Shown here one piece after another: positions 9,401 to 17,825 of a stretch of 64,000 nucleotides of DNA. The position numbers and the translations under genes are program-made. The notes beneath the pieces were generated by a model. That model was given only the letters and a program-made list of their open reading frames with translations, made no database searches and was not told the DNA's origin. Numbering within the stretch: position 1 is the first letter of the stretch; every line of letters starts with the position of its first letter. Source of the stretch: UA16 sp905478895 (GTDB lineage Bacteria > Bacteroidota > Bacteroidia > Flavobacteriales_D > Sanyastnellaceae). The stretch is taken from assembly GCA_943788495.1 (NCBI GenBank), contig CALSQO010000002.1, positions 372,001-436,000 of the forward strand, in the 5' to 3' direction.

Positions 9401-10730
9401 CATCTTCAACGATTTGAAGACGGGCAATCCGTTGGACGAAGACGAAGTTTACGAGGGCATCCTCGGTGGCACATGGGCCCCTTACTGCTTGGTCAGCTAC
9501 ACGGGCGACGTGGAGCTTCCAACGGGTGAGGTGGTGAGCCTGCCGAACATTGCGCCTACCGTGGATGGACTGGAGGGCGACCTCTCGCCGTTCTCGGGCA
9601 TCAGCGGATTGAACAACGTGGACGTGGTATTGACGAGCAACAAGGATTTGTGGACGCGTTGTCCTGTCCTTGAGATGCAGTCGGTCTATGAACTGGCACA
9701 GGACGAAGACGGTGACGATGGCAGTAACACACGACCGGAGAAGCTGACCTTGCGTCACCACCCGTCGGTGGACAAGAACGGCCGATACGCTGGCCAAAGC
9801 GGTTACGAAGGTCCGGGCAATCAACCGATGGGCATGGGCTGGTTCCCAGGGTATGCCATTGACGTGGGTACCGGCGAACGCCTCAACATGGCGTTCGGTG
9901 AGGACTCTTGGCTTGGAGCGGACAACGGCGACGACATGCTGTGGAATCCTTCTCCCAACATCTATGGCGGTGTTGGTGGTGGCTTTGGTGGTGGCGGTGG
10001 CGGAAGCGCCATTTATGCCGGTGGCCAGCACTGGATTTATGTCTTCAAGAACTCCCAATACGAGGAGGGAACGGAGAACCGCATGCCTGCCTATGATGAA
10101 GGTGCGTACCTCTACGAGAACCTCGAAGTGAGCGGCTCTACCACCAATGTTCGCCGCGTATTCCGCGCTTGCACGTGGGTGGGTTCATCGCTCCTCAACG
10201 ATGGCTTTGAGTTGTTGTCCATCGAAGACGGACTCATTCCCAACGACGCCCGCATCCGTTTGCGTGTGGCCAAGGCGTATGAAAAGTACAGCCCAACCAA
10301 CATCGATGCCGAAGACAACTACGATGGTGCAACGAACTTCTGGAACCCACTTTACACGTTCTCCACGAAGGACATTGCAGCGGTGCCGATGCAAGACACG
10401 GTCTTGACGTCTGCCCTTGATGAGATCAATGTTGTGCCCAACCCGTACTACGCATTCAGCCAGTACGAAACGAGCAAACTCGACAACCGCATCAAGATCA
10501 CCAACCTGCCGGAAGTATGCACCATACGCATCTACAACCTGCAGGGAACACTCGTGCGGCAGTTCTCCAAAGCGGACCCACTCACTTCGGTGGACTGGGA
10601 CCTCAAGAACGAACGAAACGTCCCCATCGCTGGTGGCGTCTACATCATCCACGTCGAAGTCCCGGGCATCGGCGATAAAACACTCAAATGGTTCGGCATC
10701 ATGCGCCCAACCGATTTGGACAACTTCTGA
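6492..10730 (+). CDS. Large exported protein, copy A (TonB-receptor/PorV partner family)
   Basis: 1,412 residues from ATG at 6492, chosen because a signal peptide follows (LLAGVFTFWSIVFLMGF, cleavage after ANAQ). The mature protein is acidic and aromatic-rich, with DYDGNGFYDP-like and GYGDGIIDNE segments and a Gly-rich stretch (GGVGGGFGGGGGGS) near residue 1165. The C-terminus (TIRIYNLQGTLVRQFS, VPIAGGVYIIHVE) resembles a FlgD-type Ig or type-A sorting fold, but ends KWFGIMRPTDLDNF rather than in a standard sorting tail. Copy B at 54290 lies in an operon with a TonB receptor and a PorV/PorQ-like barrel; copy A has neither next to it. The last 667 residues are identical to copy B while the first 745 are only about 70-75% identical by eye. 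Molecular function unknown. Confidence 0.8.
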   Translation: MTTSPFSLRYLLAGVFTFWSIVFLMGFEANAQTGVNGGPLFQKGFPVPQTHATEGGEIRAEACAPATALRDLEWNNVRALIENAGALWYNRAIDKGAFMVPKEEGVSVVYGGALWLGGISPDQQLKLAAVRYRNTGNDFWPGPLTNTGAAEVGPSVCEQYDRFAISQRADAMRHRQYFDCAGDPDCDMEEQFPTGYSIPSYFFEYPAHGNVSLNQDFYLSPFYDYDGNGFYDPSAGDYPWYDFLQEIDCAERRRQDPVPLYGDQTYYWIFNDKGNIHSESQGEPIGMEIRAQAFAFSTNDEVNNMQFYNYVLINQGTQTLTETYFAQWVDCDLGGHVDDYVGVDVNRGLGYSYNGDAFDEATSYSIGYGENPPAMGVDFFEGPYQDADSIDNPLTTNFSDAIDSLGIPYQGIGIGYGDGIIDNERYGMRKFIYYNWNFGINGQPTLAAQYYNYMRGFWKNGQRMAYGGDGLTAATGADLEIPADYMFPDDTDPYAWGTAGVDVEPWTEVGAGNPPGDRLFLQSAGPFTLEPGDYNNITVGMVWARATGGEPFESVELLRLADDKAQSLFDNCFEIVSGPDAPDVSIQELENELILYLTNTNPLSNNYEEQYSANDPSIPTELEDGTVLSEEQRSYRFEGYLVYQLRDNAVSPSDLGDIDAARLIAQCDVQNGVSQVINYEFDPTMELSVPILEADGQDEGIFHSMRVTTDAFAQGDNRLVNFKTYYFMVLAYGYNNYRPFNALLGTGQDVQFKASRKAAVGSIRSYSGVPHNPAPEAGGTVQNAEYGSGVEITRLEGKGNGRGDLELTFASEQDILDNTIASTVTYTAGHGPVDIRVVDPIRVPDAEFELRLAGDDADLEDAIDAYWTLTNETMLSDDDPDNDYKAVHESSTSIALLNEELLLDWGLSVTLHQYAYPEDGKFTEPVHASITFDDSSKPWFVGIPDQEGFSELNWIRAGNQEGADDVPSEVIFNDLKTGNPLDEDEVYEGILGGTWAPYCLVSYTGDVELPTGEVVSLPNIAPTVDGLEGDLSPFSGISGLNNVDVVLTSNKDLWTRCPVLEMQSVYELAQDEDGDDGSNTRPEKLTLRHHPSVDKNGRYAGQSGYEGPGNQPMGMGWFPGYAIDVGTGERLNMAFGEDSWLGADNGDDMLWNPSPNIYGGVGGGFGGGGGGSAIYAGGQHWIYVFKNSQYEEGTENRMPAYDEGAYLYENLEVSGSTTNVRRVFRACTWVGSSLLNDGFELLSIEDGLIPNDARIRLRVAKAYEKYSPTNIDAEDNYDGATNFWNPLYTFSTKDIAAVPMQDTVLTSALDEINVVPNPYYAFSQYETSKLDNRIKITNLPEVCTIRIYNLQGTLVRQFSKADPLTSVDWDLKNERNVPIAGGVYIIHVEVPGIGDKTLKWFGIMRPTDLDNF

Positions 10731-10734
10731 TTTG
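8728..10734 (+). repeat. Long inverted repeat, left arm (shared 3' half of copies A and B)
   Basis: This 2,007-bp segment matches the reverse complement of 54286-56292 without gaps; paired coordinates always sum to 65020. Three differences were found: 9986 T versus C, 10346 C versus T and 10568 C versus A in the coding sense, all silent. Identity starts abruptly inside the gene and ends four bases after the stop codon. No inverted termini, target duplication or transposase accompanies it, so it is a gene-conversion or recombination tract rather than a mobile element. Confidence 0.95.
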
Positions 10735-10849
10735 TGGCGTCTTGATGCGTCAAAGATGATAACAGTTTGAGGTGGGTATTAATTCACCAATGTGAATGCT
10801 AACTCTGGTCCTTTTGGTGAACTTGTGGCTGCAAAAATGTTAGTGAAAC

Positions 10850-12001
10850 ATGAACTCTTTAGTAAAAGGTACCATTCGATTTGTTCTTGGAGCGGCCATT
10901 CTCGGTGCGGGAGTCGGCATCATGAACGGACTTATCTCCATCAAAGAGGAGATGCCTGTTTCCGACAATCCTGTGAGCCCTCGAGCGGTTCGTACATCGC
11001 GGGTGACAATCGCTACTATCAGTCCCAAAACTCCAGTGGAAGGCCGTGTTGAAGCGTTGTACCGCATGGATCTGATCACGGAAGTGACGGGCAATCTGGA
11101 CATGGGTGACGACGAATTTCGCGAAGGGACCAAGTTCGATGCCGGCGAAATCATTTTATCACTGGACGACACAGAGTCGCGGTTGGCTTTGATTGCTCAA
11201 CGAAGCCAATTCCTCCAGTTGCTCAGCAGTCAATTGGCGGATCTTCAAATGGATTTTGAAGAGAGGGGAGCGATTTGGGCCAATTATGTGAATGAATTGA
11301 ATGTGAATCAGTCATTGCCGGATTTGCCCGAAACGGCCACGAACAGAGAGCGACTATTCCTAGCCAACCGCGGGGTCATCTCGAGTTATCACAGCATTCG
11401 CTCTGCAGAGGAGCGATTGAGCAAATTTCAAGTGCGAGCGCCTTTCGATGGTGTGGTCGTACAGGCCAATGTTCGGCCGGGAGGATTGGTCCGCGCGGGC
11501 CAGATGGCCGGGGTCTTGGTAGGGGAAGGGGAATACGAAATCAAAACAGCCGTCCATGCTCGTTATTTGTCCACCGTCGCTCAGCAGGATTCGGTGCGCT
11601 TCTTCGATGAGCAAGGAACAACAGTGGCAAGTGGTGTAGTGCACCGCGTTGCAGGAAATGTAGATCCCGCGACACAGTCTGCAAGTGTTTTTTGTAGGGT
11701 TTCCCCGGCGAAGGGCCACGATGCGGCCATTCGCGATGGTCGGTTTTTGACCGGAGAAATCAAAAGCAAGCCATTGCAGGGTGTCTTTGAGATTCCTTTG
11801 TCTTGGATGCACAATGACAATCAGGTTTACGTTGTAGCTGAAAATCAGTTGATGGAACGGGAGGTTGAGGTGCTTTTTCGATCCAGGTCGCAGGCCCTCG
11901 GCAGAGGGTTGGAATCAGGAGAGGTTGTGCTGAGCGAAGCATTGACCAACGCCTTTGATGGCATGATGGTCAGCTCCAAAACCGACGAAATCAAAGACTG
12001 A
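10850..12001 (+). CDS. RND efflux periplasmic adaptor (HlyD/AcrA family)
   Basis: 383 residues. One N-terminal membrane segment (about residues 8-28, FVLGAAILGAGVGIMNG) anchors the protein, followed by barrel-sandwich halves around KTPVEGRVEALYRMDL and KFQVRAPFDGVVVQANVRPGGLVRAGQ, the lipoyl-type motif of membrane fusion proteins. The intervening helical hairpin is short. It is the first gene of a three-gene efflux operon: its TGA overlaps the ATG of the RND pump by one base. It would bridge the inner-membrane pump and the TolC-type channel. The substrate cannot be told from sequence. Confidence 0.88.
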   Translation: MNSLVKGTIRFVLGAAILGAGVGIMNGLISIKEEMPVSDNPVSPRAVRTSRVTIATISPKTPVEGRVEALYRMDLITEVTGNLDMGDDEFREGTKFDAGEIILSLDDTESRLALIAQRSQFLQLLSSQLADLQMDFEERGAIWANYVNELNVNQSLPDLPETATNRERLFLANRGVISSYHSIRSAEERLSKFQVRAPFDGVVVQANVRPGGLVRAGQMAGVLVGEGEYEIKTAVHARYLSTVAQQDSVRFFDEQGTTVASGVVHRVAGNVDPATQSASVFCRVSPAKGHDAAIRDGRFLTGEIKSKPLQGVFEIPLSWMHNDNQVYVVAENQLMEREVEVLFRSRSQALGRGLESGEVVLSEALTNAFDGMMVSSKTDEIKD

Positions 12002-15000
12002 TGCGCAGCCTCATTCGGTATTTTGTTCGCTACAACCTCACAGGTGATTTGCTCATGCTGGCCATTCTGGTGTCGGGATATGTCGGATTGACCAACCTCA
12101 GTTCCAATTTCTTTCCTGTTACCGAATCGAAGCAAATTCAAATCCAAGTTGTGTATCCGGGTGCCTCTGCGGCAGAAATTGAAGAGGGCATTGTGGCGAA
12201 GATTGAGGAAAACCTCAAAGGGATTTCAGGGTTGGACCAAGTGAAATCAGTGTGCAGCGAGAATGCGGGTACGATTTCAATTGAAACGGACTCTCCAGCG
12301 ATTACGGACGAGGCCTTGCAGAATGTCAAAAACGCGGTGGACCGCATTGCGAGTTTTCCTGTGGGCATGGAACCCCCCATTGTTTTCAAACAAGACGCCA
12401 TTGGAGTGGCCATTTCATTCGCTGTTACGGGCGTCAATGACCTCCGCATTCTCAAGGGAGAGGCACGCCGTATCGAAACGGATTTGCGCAGTGCTTCGGT
12501 GATTTCTCAAGTTCAGTTGAGCGGCTTTCCGGATGAGGAAATTGAAATCAGCATGCGCCAAGCGAAGCTGAATGAATTGAATCTGAGTGTCACTGAAGTG
12601 GCGCAGGCGGTCGGAAATGCCAACTTGGAAACGACGGGTGGCAGATTGAAACTCGCAGACGAAGAGATGATCATCCGCGGCCGATTTCGGAAGTATGACG
12701 TGGAGTCGATGCGTGATATCATCATACGTGCCAACCGCGATGGTCGGGTCGTTCGATTGGGCGATGTGGCACAGATTGAACAGCGATGGGCAGAAAATGA
12801 CCCCTCACGCAATTGGTTCAACGGTGAACCTGCCGCTGTGATTACGGTCAATAATCTCACTTCTGAATCTATTTTGGACATCACGGCCTACGTGCGGGAG
12901 TACATCAAGCAGTACAATGACAAAGGATCAGCGACGCGCATTGAGGTCATCCGAGATTCGAGCACTGTTCTCAATCAGCGCATAGATTTGCTGGTGAACA
13001 ATGGCATCATTGGTTTTTTTCTGGTGATTTTGTTTCTGGCCTTATTTCTGAACATTCGATTGGCCTTTTGGGTGGCGCTTGCGATTCCCGTCTCCTTCAT
13101 GGGCATGTTTTTGTTTGCCGGTTCGTTGGGGGTTACGATCAATGTCATTTCATTATTTGGAATGATCTTGGTCATTGGGATTTTGGTCGATGACGGAATT
13201 GTGATTGCCGAAAACATTTACCAGCACTACGAGCGCGGCGAATCCCGGATGGAGGCAACCATCAATGGAACGCTTGAGGTGCTTCCCGCCGTGTTCGCGG
13301 CCATCATCACCACTGTGGTCGCCTTCTCCTCATTTTATTACATTGAAGGACAACTCGGGGATTTTTTCGGTGACATGGCCACGGTCATTATTCTGACGTT
13401 GGTCTTTTCACTGGTAGAAGGCGCCTTGATTTTGCCCGCGCACATCGGTCATTCGAAGGCCTTGCGGCGCAACTTTGAACCGAATGCGATTGAGCGCTTG
13501 ATGCGCAAGATCATGAATGGCATGCGGGATAAAATCTACGCGCCTGTGTTGCGTTTCAGCCTCAAGCAACCGTGGGTCATGTTTTGCATCATTGTGGCGG
13601 TTTTCTTGGTCTCGGTGCCTGGCTTGATCGGAAGTGGATTGGTCAAAACGACATTCTTCCCGTTCATTGAAGGAGACAACTTGTCCATCAATTTAACCAT
13701 GCAATCCGGCACGCGTGAGCAGATCACAAAGAGTGAATTGGACCGCATAGAAGCCATCGTTTGGCAGGTCAATGAGGAGCTGTCATCTGAACGCGACGAT
13801 AGCTTGCAGGTGATTCAGGCGGTAGACAAGAGAATTGGTCCATCCATGTTCAACGGCCTTCTCAATGTTCAGTTGCTCGATGGCGAACGACGCAATGTGC
13901 AGTCGACCGATATTTCAGGCATGATTCGCGAACGCGTGGGCACTGTGTTTGGCGCAGAGAACTTGAGCTTCGCAGCTTTCTCTCCGTTTGGACGACCGGT
14001 TTCGGTTTCACTGTTGGGAAATAATTTAAGGGAACTGGAGGCGGCTACGCAAGAGCTCAAGGCGGCGATGCTCCAGCGTGAAGACCTCAAAGATGTCATC
14101 GACAACAACCAAAAAGGCATGCAAGAAGTGTCCATTCAATTGAAGCCTCGGGCTTTTCAATTGGGTTTCACACATCAATCCGTCATGGCTCAAATCCGAC
14201 AAAGTTTCTTTGGTGCTGAAGCACAGCGGCTGCAAAAGGGCCGCGATGAAGTCCGGGTGTGGGTGAGATTGGATGAACGGGACCGCCAATCGCTGGGTGA
14301 TTTGCAGGCATTTCGAGTGCTTTCCATCGCAGGGAACTCAATACCACTGACCGAAATTGCGGAGGTAGAAGTGGGTCGTGGAATCAGCGCTATCAATCGA
14401 CTCTACGGTCAGCGTGAGGTTCAGGTATCCGCCGATCTTGCAGGTCCAGAAGTCAGTGCTTCGGATGCCAATGCGGCGATCAAAGCAGATGTGTTGCCGG
14501 CAATTTTACAGCGTTACCCGAGCATAACGCCGAGCTATGAGGGTCAAAATCGGGAAGTGATCAAGTCGCAGGAAAGCATTCAACGGGTCATGCCCTTGAT
14601 TTTTGCGCTCATGTTATTCATCATCATCCTTGCTTTTCGATCACCATTGCAAGGTTTGGCTGTTTTTGGTCTGATTCCATTTGGTTTCATCGGTGTGAGC
14701 TTGGGACACTGGATCTTGGGCGCACAGATCAGTCTTTTTTCCATCCTGGGTATGATTGCGTTGATCGGAATTTTGGTCAATGACGCGCTCGTTTTTGTTG
14801 CGGCCTTCAATGTGAATTTGAAGAATGGGATGCACGTCAAAAAGGCCATTTGGGAGGCAGGGATGAGCCGATTCAGGCCCATTGTTTTGACTTCAATTAC
14901 GACGGTTGCGGGCTTGGCACCTTTGATGCTCAACAAGAGTTTTCAAGCACAATTTCTAATTCCCATGGCCATCGCAGTGGCGTTTGGTCTTCTGTTCGTG

Positions 15001-15147
15001 ACCGTCATCATTTTAGTCTTGCTTCCAATTTACTTGCAATGGATCAACCCGCTGCATCGCAGTTGGGTGTGGATCAAGCGCGGCGATTGGCCGTCTATGG
15101 AGGCGGGTGAGCCGGCAAACCGAGAAGAACAATCTTTCGAAGAATGA
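12001..15147 (+). CDS. RND efflux transporter permease (AcrB-like)
   Basis: 1,048 residues, the normal size for this family. The first membrane helix sits near residues 16-30. Periplasmic porter segments follow (VVYPGASAAEIEEGIVAKIEE), then a block of helices from about residue 335 with GILVDDGIVIAENIYQHYERG, carrying the paired Asp residues used for proton relay. A second periplasmic half and a second helix block end the protein (LIGILVNDALVFVAAFN). It resembles the HAE-1 type drug and metabolite exporters rather than the CusA metal type. It overlaps the adaptor by one base and the TolC gene by four bases. Confidence 0.92.
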   Translation: MRSLIRYFVRYNLTGDLLMLAILVSGYVGLTNLSSNFFPVTESKQIQIQVVYPGASAAEIEEGIVAKIEENLKGISGLDQVKSVCSENAGTISIETDSPAITDEALQNVKNAVDRIASFPVGMEPPIVFKQDAIGVAISFAVTGVNDLRILKGEARRIETDLRSASVISQVQLSGFPDEEIEISMRQAKLNELNLSVTEVAQAVGNANLETTGGRLKLADEEMIIRGRFRKYDVESMRDIIIRANRDGRVVRLGDVAQIEQRWAENDPSRNWFNGEPAAVITVNNLTSESILDITAYVREYIKQYNDKGSATRIEVIRDSSTVLNQRIDLLVNNGIIGFFLVILFLALFLNIRLAFWVALAIPVSFMGMFLFAGSLGVTINVISLFGMILVIGILVDDGIVIAENIYQHYERGESRMEATINGTLEVLPAVFAAIITTVVAFSSFYYIEGQLGDFFGDMATVIILTLVFSLVEGALILPAHIGHSKALRRNFEPNAIERLMRKIMNGMRDKIYAPVLRFSLKQPWVMFCIIVAVFLVSVPGLIGSGLVKTTFFPFIEGDNLSINLTMQSGTREQITKSELDRIEAIVWQVNEELSSERDDSLQVIQAVDKRIGPSMFNGLLNVQLLDGERRNVQSTDISGMIRERVGTVFGAENLSFAAFSPFGRPVSVSLLGNNLRELEAATQELKAAMLQREDLKDVIDNNQKGMQEVSIQLKPRAFQLGFTHQSVMAQIRQSFFGAEAQRLQKGRDEVRVWVRLDERDRQSLGDLQAFRVLSIAGNSIPLTEIAEVEVGRGISAINRLYGQREVQVSADLAGPEVSASDANAAIKADVLPAILQRYPSITPSYEGQNREVIKSQESIQRVMPLIFALMLFIIILAFRSPLQGLAVFGLIPFGFIGVSLGHWILGAQISLFSILGMIALIGILVNDALVFVAAFNVNLKNGMHVKKAIWEAGMSRFRPIVLTSITTVAGLAPLMLNKSFQAQFLIPMAIAVAFGLLFVTVIILVLLPIYLQWINPLHRSWVWIKRGDWPSMEAGEPANREEQSFEE

Positions 15148-16496
15148 CAGCAAACATGCCTAAACGATCGGTCATATTTTTGCGGCGGTTGCAGCGAATC
15201 TGCATCGTGTTTTTGATGAGCGTTACAGCAGTGCAAGCTCAACAGACATTGAGTTTGGAGGATGCTGTAGCCCATTCGCTCCAGAACAATTTGGGGATTC
15301 GACTCGCTCAACAACAGGCAGAAGTTGCTGCCATTGGGAATGCCTGGGGAGCGGCTGGTGCATTGCCGACATTGGGTGTTTCAGCGACAGGTGCGAGTGC
15401 AATCAGTGATCAATCAAAAAATCCTACGTCATTCCTCCAAGAAAGAATTGAAAGTGAATCGGTGAATGTGGCGGGTCAACTGAACTGGGTGCTTTTTGAC
15501 GGTATGGGCATGTTTGCCAATAAGCGGGCATTGGAGCGCATCGAGGAACAAGCAGAAGGCCAAGTGAATCTGGTGATTGAACAAACAATTGCCGCTACCA
15601 TCATGGCCTACAATTCGGTCTTGGTTCAACGTGCGGTGCGGGATGTGCTGGCGTCATCCATGCAAATGTCCCGCGATCGATTGACGTGGATCGATGCAAG
15701 GAGGGCATCGGGAGCATCAACGACATTTGACCAGCTGCAATTTGAGAATGCCGTGTTGACGGATAGTTTGGCCTGGATGCAACAAGGCATCAACGTGCGT
15801 CAGGCGGTGCTTTCACTGAATCGCCTCATGGGTGATGCGACCTCCAGTTCCTGGACATTTTCATCGCCATTGATGGCCCCAGAAAACATTGAGGACATTG
15901 ACCAAATAAAGGATGGGGCACTATCAAACGCAACAACCATTCAAAATGCCTTGATTTCTCAGGAGATTGCCCGAACAGGGGTCCAGCAAGCGCAAGCCCG
16001 TATGAGTCCGACTCTTTTGCTCAATGCGAGTCAAAATGATCAAGTCAGCCGATTCAGTGCGGGTGACTTGTCGGCGGACGGCCGCACGGTCAATATAGCC
16101 ACAAACATCTCCCTCAATTTCAATCTATTCAATGGAGGCGCCACGCGTAGGGCGATCCAGCAAGCGAAAATCCAAGTCGCTATGGCTGAGAATCAAGCGT
16201 TGGACGAGTACCGGGAAGTGGAGAGGTTGCTTGCCGATGCTTGGTCCCGTTGGACCGCTTCATCTGCCGCGTATGCCGTGAGTGAGCAACTCACTGAAAA
16301 TTGTGTTCGCGTTCTTGAGATTGCTTCAGAACGATTGGCAACAGGAGCCATCAACTCGTTGGATTTTCGCGAATTTCAAATCCAACGAATGAATGCTGAG
16401 CAACAGCAGATTCAAGCCTTGAATGCCTGGCAAATGGCCGATGTGGAATTGCTGCGCTTGAGTGGAGCGTGGAGCCAAAGCCCAACGTTGGAGTAA
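15144..16496 (+). CDS. TolC-family outer membrane efflux channel
   Basis: 450 residues. The signal peptide (ICIVFLMSVTAVQAQ) leads into QTLSLEDAVAHSLQNNLGIRLAQQQ, the usual start of the OEP repeat. A second repeat begins near residue 260 (ALSNATTIQNALISQEIARTGVQQAQA). Long amphipathic helices and short strands, as in TolC, fill the rest. The start ATG overlaps the stop of the RND pump gene (ATGA), completing an adaptor-pump-channel operon. A second, unrelated TolC-family gene is at 27073. Confidence 0.9.
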   Translation: MTANMPKRSVIFLRRLQRICIVFLMSVTAVQAQQTLSLEDAVAHSLQNNLGIRLAQQQAEVAAIGNAWGAAGALPTLGVSATGASAISDQSKNPTSFLQERIESESVNVAGQLNWVLFDGMGMFANKRALERIEEQAEGQVNLVIEQTIAATIMAYNSVLVQRAVRDVLASSMQMSRDRLTWIDARRASGASTTFDQLQFENAVLTDSLAWMQQGINVRQAVLSLNRLMGDATSSSWTFSSPLMAPENIEDIDQIKDGALSNATTIQNALISQEIARTGVQQAQARMSPTLLLNASQNDQVSRFSAGDLSADGRTVNIATNISLNFNLFNGGATRRAIQQAKIQVAMAENQALDEYREVERLLADAWSRWTASSAAYAVSEQLTENCVRVLEIASERLATGAINSLDFREFQIQRMNAEQQQIQALNAWQMADVELLRLSGAWSQSPTLE

Positions 16497-16515
16497 TTCA
16501 GACATCCTTAACGGA

Positions 16516-17823
16516 ATGGAAAAAAGCCCCAAAATCCTCATCATCACCTACTACTGGCCGCCTTCAGGGGGGCCGGGTGTCCAGCGTTGGCTAAAAATGT
16601 CGAATTATTTGGCCCAGATGGGCTGCGAGATATCCGTCTTAACCTTGGAGGAGGATTATGCCAGTTATCCCCATTTGGACCGCAATCTGGAATCCGATAT
16701 ACATCCTTCAATTGATGTCCATCGTACGAAGGCGTTCAATCCATACCGAATCTTGGAAAAATTGATGGGGAAAAAGAAAATGCCCGCCGCGAACTTCTCA
16801 CGTCCAAAGAATGGCGGCACCGCATTCAATATTTTGGCATTCGTGCGCAGTCATCTTTTCATTCCTGATCCAAGACGCGGGTGGAATCGCCGAGCGTACA
16901 ATAGTGCGGCATCATTAATTAAACAGGGGTCTTTTGATCATATCATTACAACCAGTCCCCCGCATTCGTCGCAATTGATTGGACTTCGCTTGAAGCGAAG
17001 ATTTGGAATTCATTGGGTGGTTGATTTTCGAGATCCTTGGACTGATATATTCTACTATCAGCATTTAGGTCATAGCAGCTTTTCTCGCGGAATTGATTCC
17101 GCCTACGAGAAAAGTGTAATCTTAGAATCTGATATGATATTCACAGTTGGAGAGTCTCTAGCTCAGCTTCTACGTAATAAATTGACGAGATGGAAAGCAA
17201 ATGATGAAGTGGATAAGGTTAAGACGATAACAAATGGATACGATGAGCTTGATTTTAGAGGCTTATCGAAAACAGAGGATTTGGGAGTTTTTAGCATCGT
17301 CTACACAGGGACGTTATCGACGTTATATAATTATGAGGTCGTCTTTGACGCCCTGGCTGAGCTCGCTGCTGAAGGACGGAGTTTCGAAATGAAATTTTAC
17401 GGAAGAATCCCGATCGATGTGCAGCAAGACATTTTAAATCGTTGCGGAGAAGTTGCAAGGTTTTATGACGAGGTTGAACACGGTGCGATCAATCAATTGC
17501 AAGTCAATGCTGATTTGCTCTTGTTGGTTTTGGCCGATGTTCCGAACGCAGAGATGATCGTTAGCGGTAAATTATTCGAATACCTCCGTTCAGGCGTTAA
17601 AATTCTGAACCTTGGGCCAATCGATGGCGATGCCGCGGAGATTATCACAAAGTGTTCTGCTGGAAAAACGTTCAATCGTCAGCAGCAGACTGACATCAAG
17701 GGTTTTATTTCTGAATGCATGGATGTTTATGCAGCCGGCAACTCAACGACCAGCAGTTCAAAAAACAGACAAGAATATTCCAGGCAATCCATAGCAAGAC
17801 GGGCACTGGATATGCTGAGTTGA
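16516..17823 (+). CDS. Glycosyltransferase, GT4 type
   Basis: 435 residues from ATG at 16516; an upstream in-frame start inside the TolC gene is unlikely because the fold begins with ILIITYYWPPSGGPGVQRW. That segment is a hallmark of GT4 enzymes in Bacteroidota envelope-glycan loci. The C-terminal GT-B half has IVYTGTLSTLYNYEV and a donor-binding block ending AEMIVSGKLFEYLRSG with the expected Glu pair. Base composition drops sharply inside the gene: by hand count 17101-17160 is about 37% GC, well below its neighbours, a common sign of transfer in glycosyltransferase genes. It converges with gmd, two bases away. Acceptor and donor sugar unknown. Confidence 0.85.
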   Translation: MEKSPKILIITYYWPPSGGPGVQRWLKMSNYLAQMGCEISVLTLEEDYASYPHLDRNLESDIHPSIDVHRTKAFNPYRILEKLMGKKKMPAANFSRPKNGGTAFNILAFVRSHLFIPDPRRGWNRRAYNSAASLIKQGSFDHIITTSPPHSSQLIGLRLKRRFGIHWVVDFRDPWTDIFYYQHLGHSSFSRGIDSAYEKSVILESDMIFTVGESLAQLLRNKLTRWKANDEVDKVKTITNGYDELDFRGLSKTEDLGVFSIVYTGTLSTLYNYEVVFDALAELAAEGRSFEMKFYGRIPIDVQQDILNRCGEVARFYDEVEHGAINQLQVNADLLLLVLADVPNAEMIVSGKLFEYLRSGVKILNLGPIDGDAAEIITKCSAGKTFNRQQQTDIKGFISECMDVYAAGNSTTSSSKNRQEYSRQSIARRALDMLS

Positions 17824-17825
17824 AA

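Noticed and set aside
8728..10734. Inverted repeat as a transposon or composite element
   Set aside because: No transposase, terminal repeats or target duplication; both boundaries follow gene structure.
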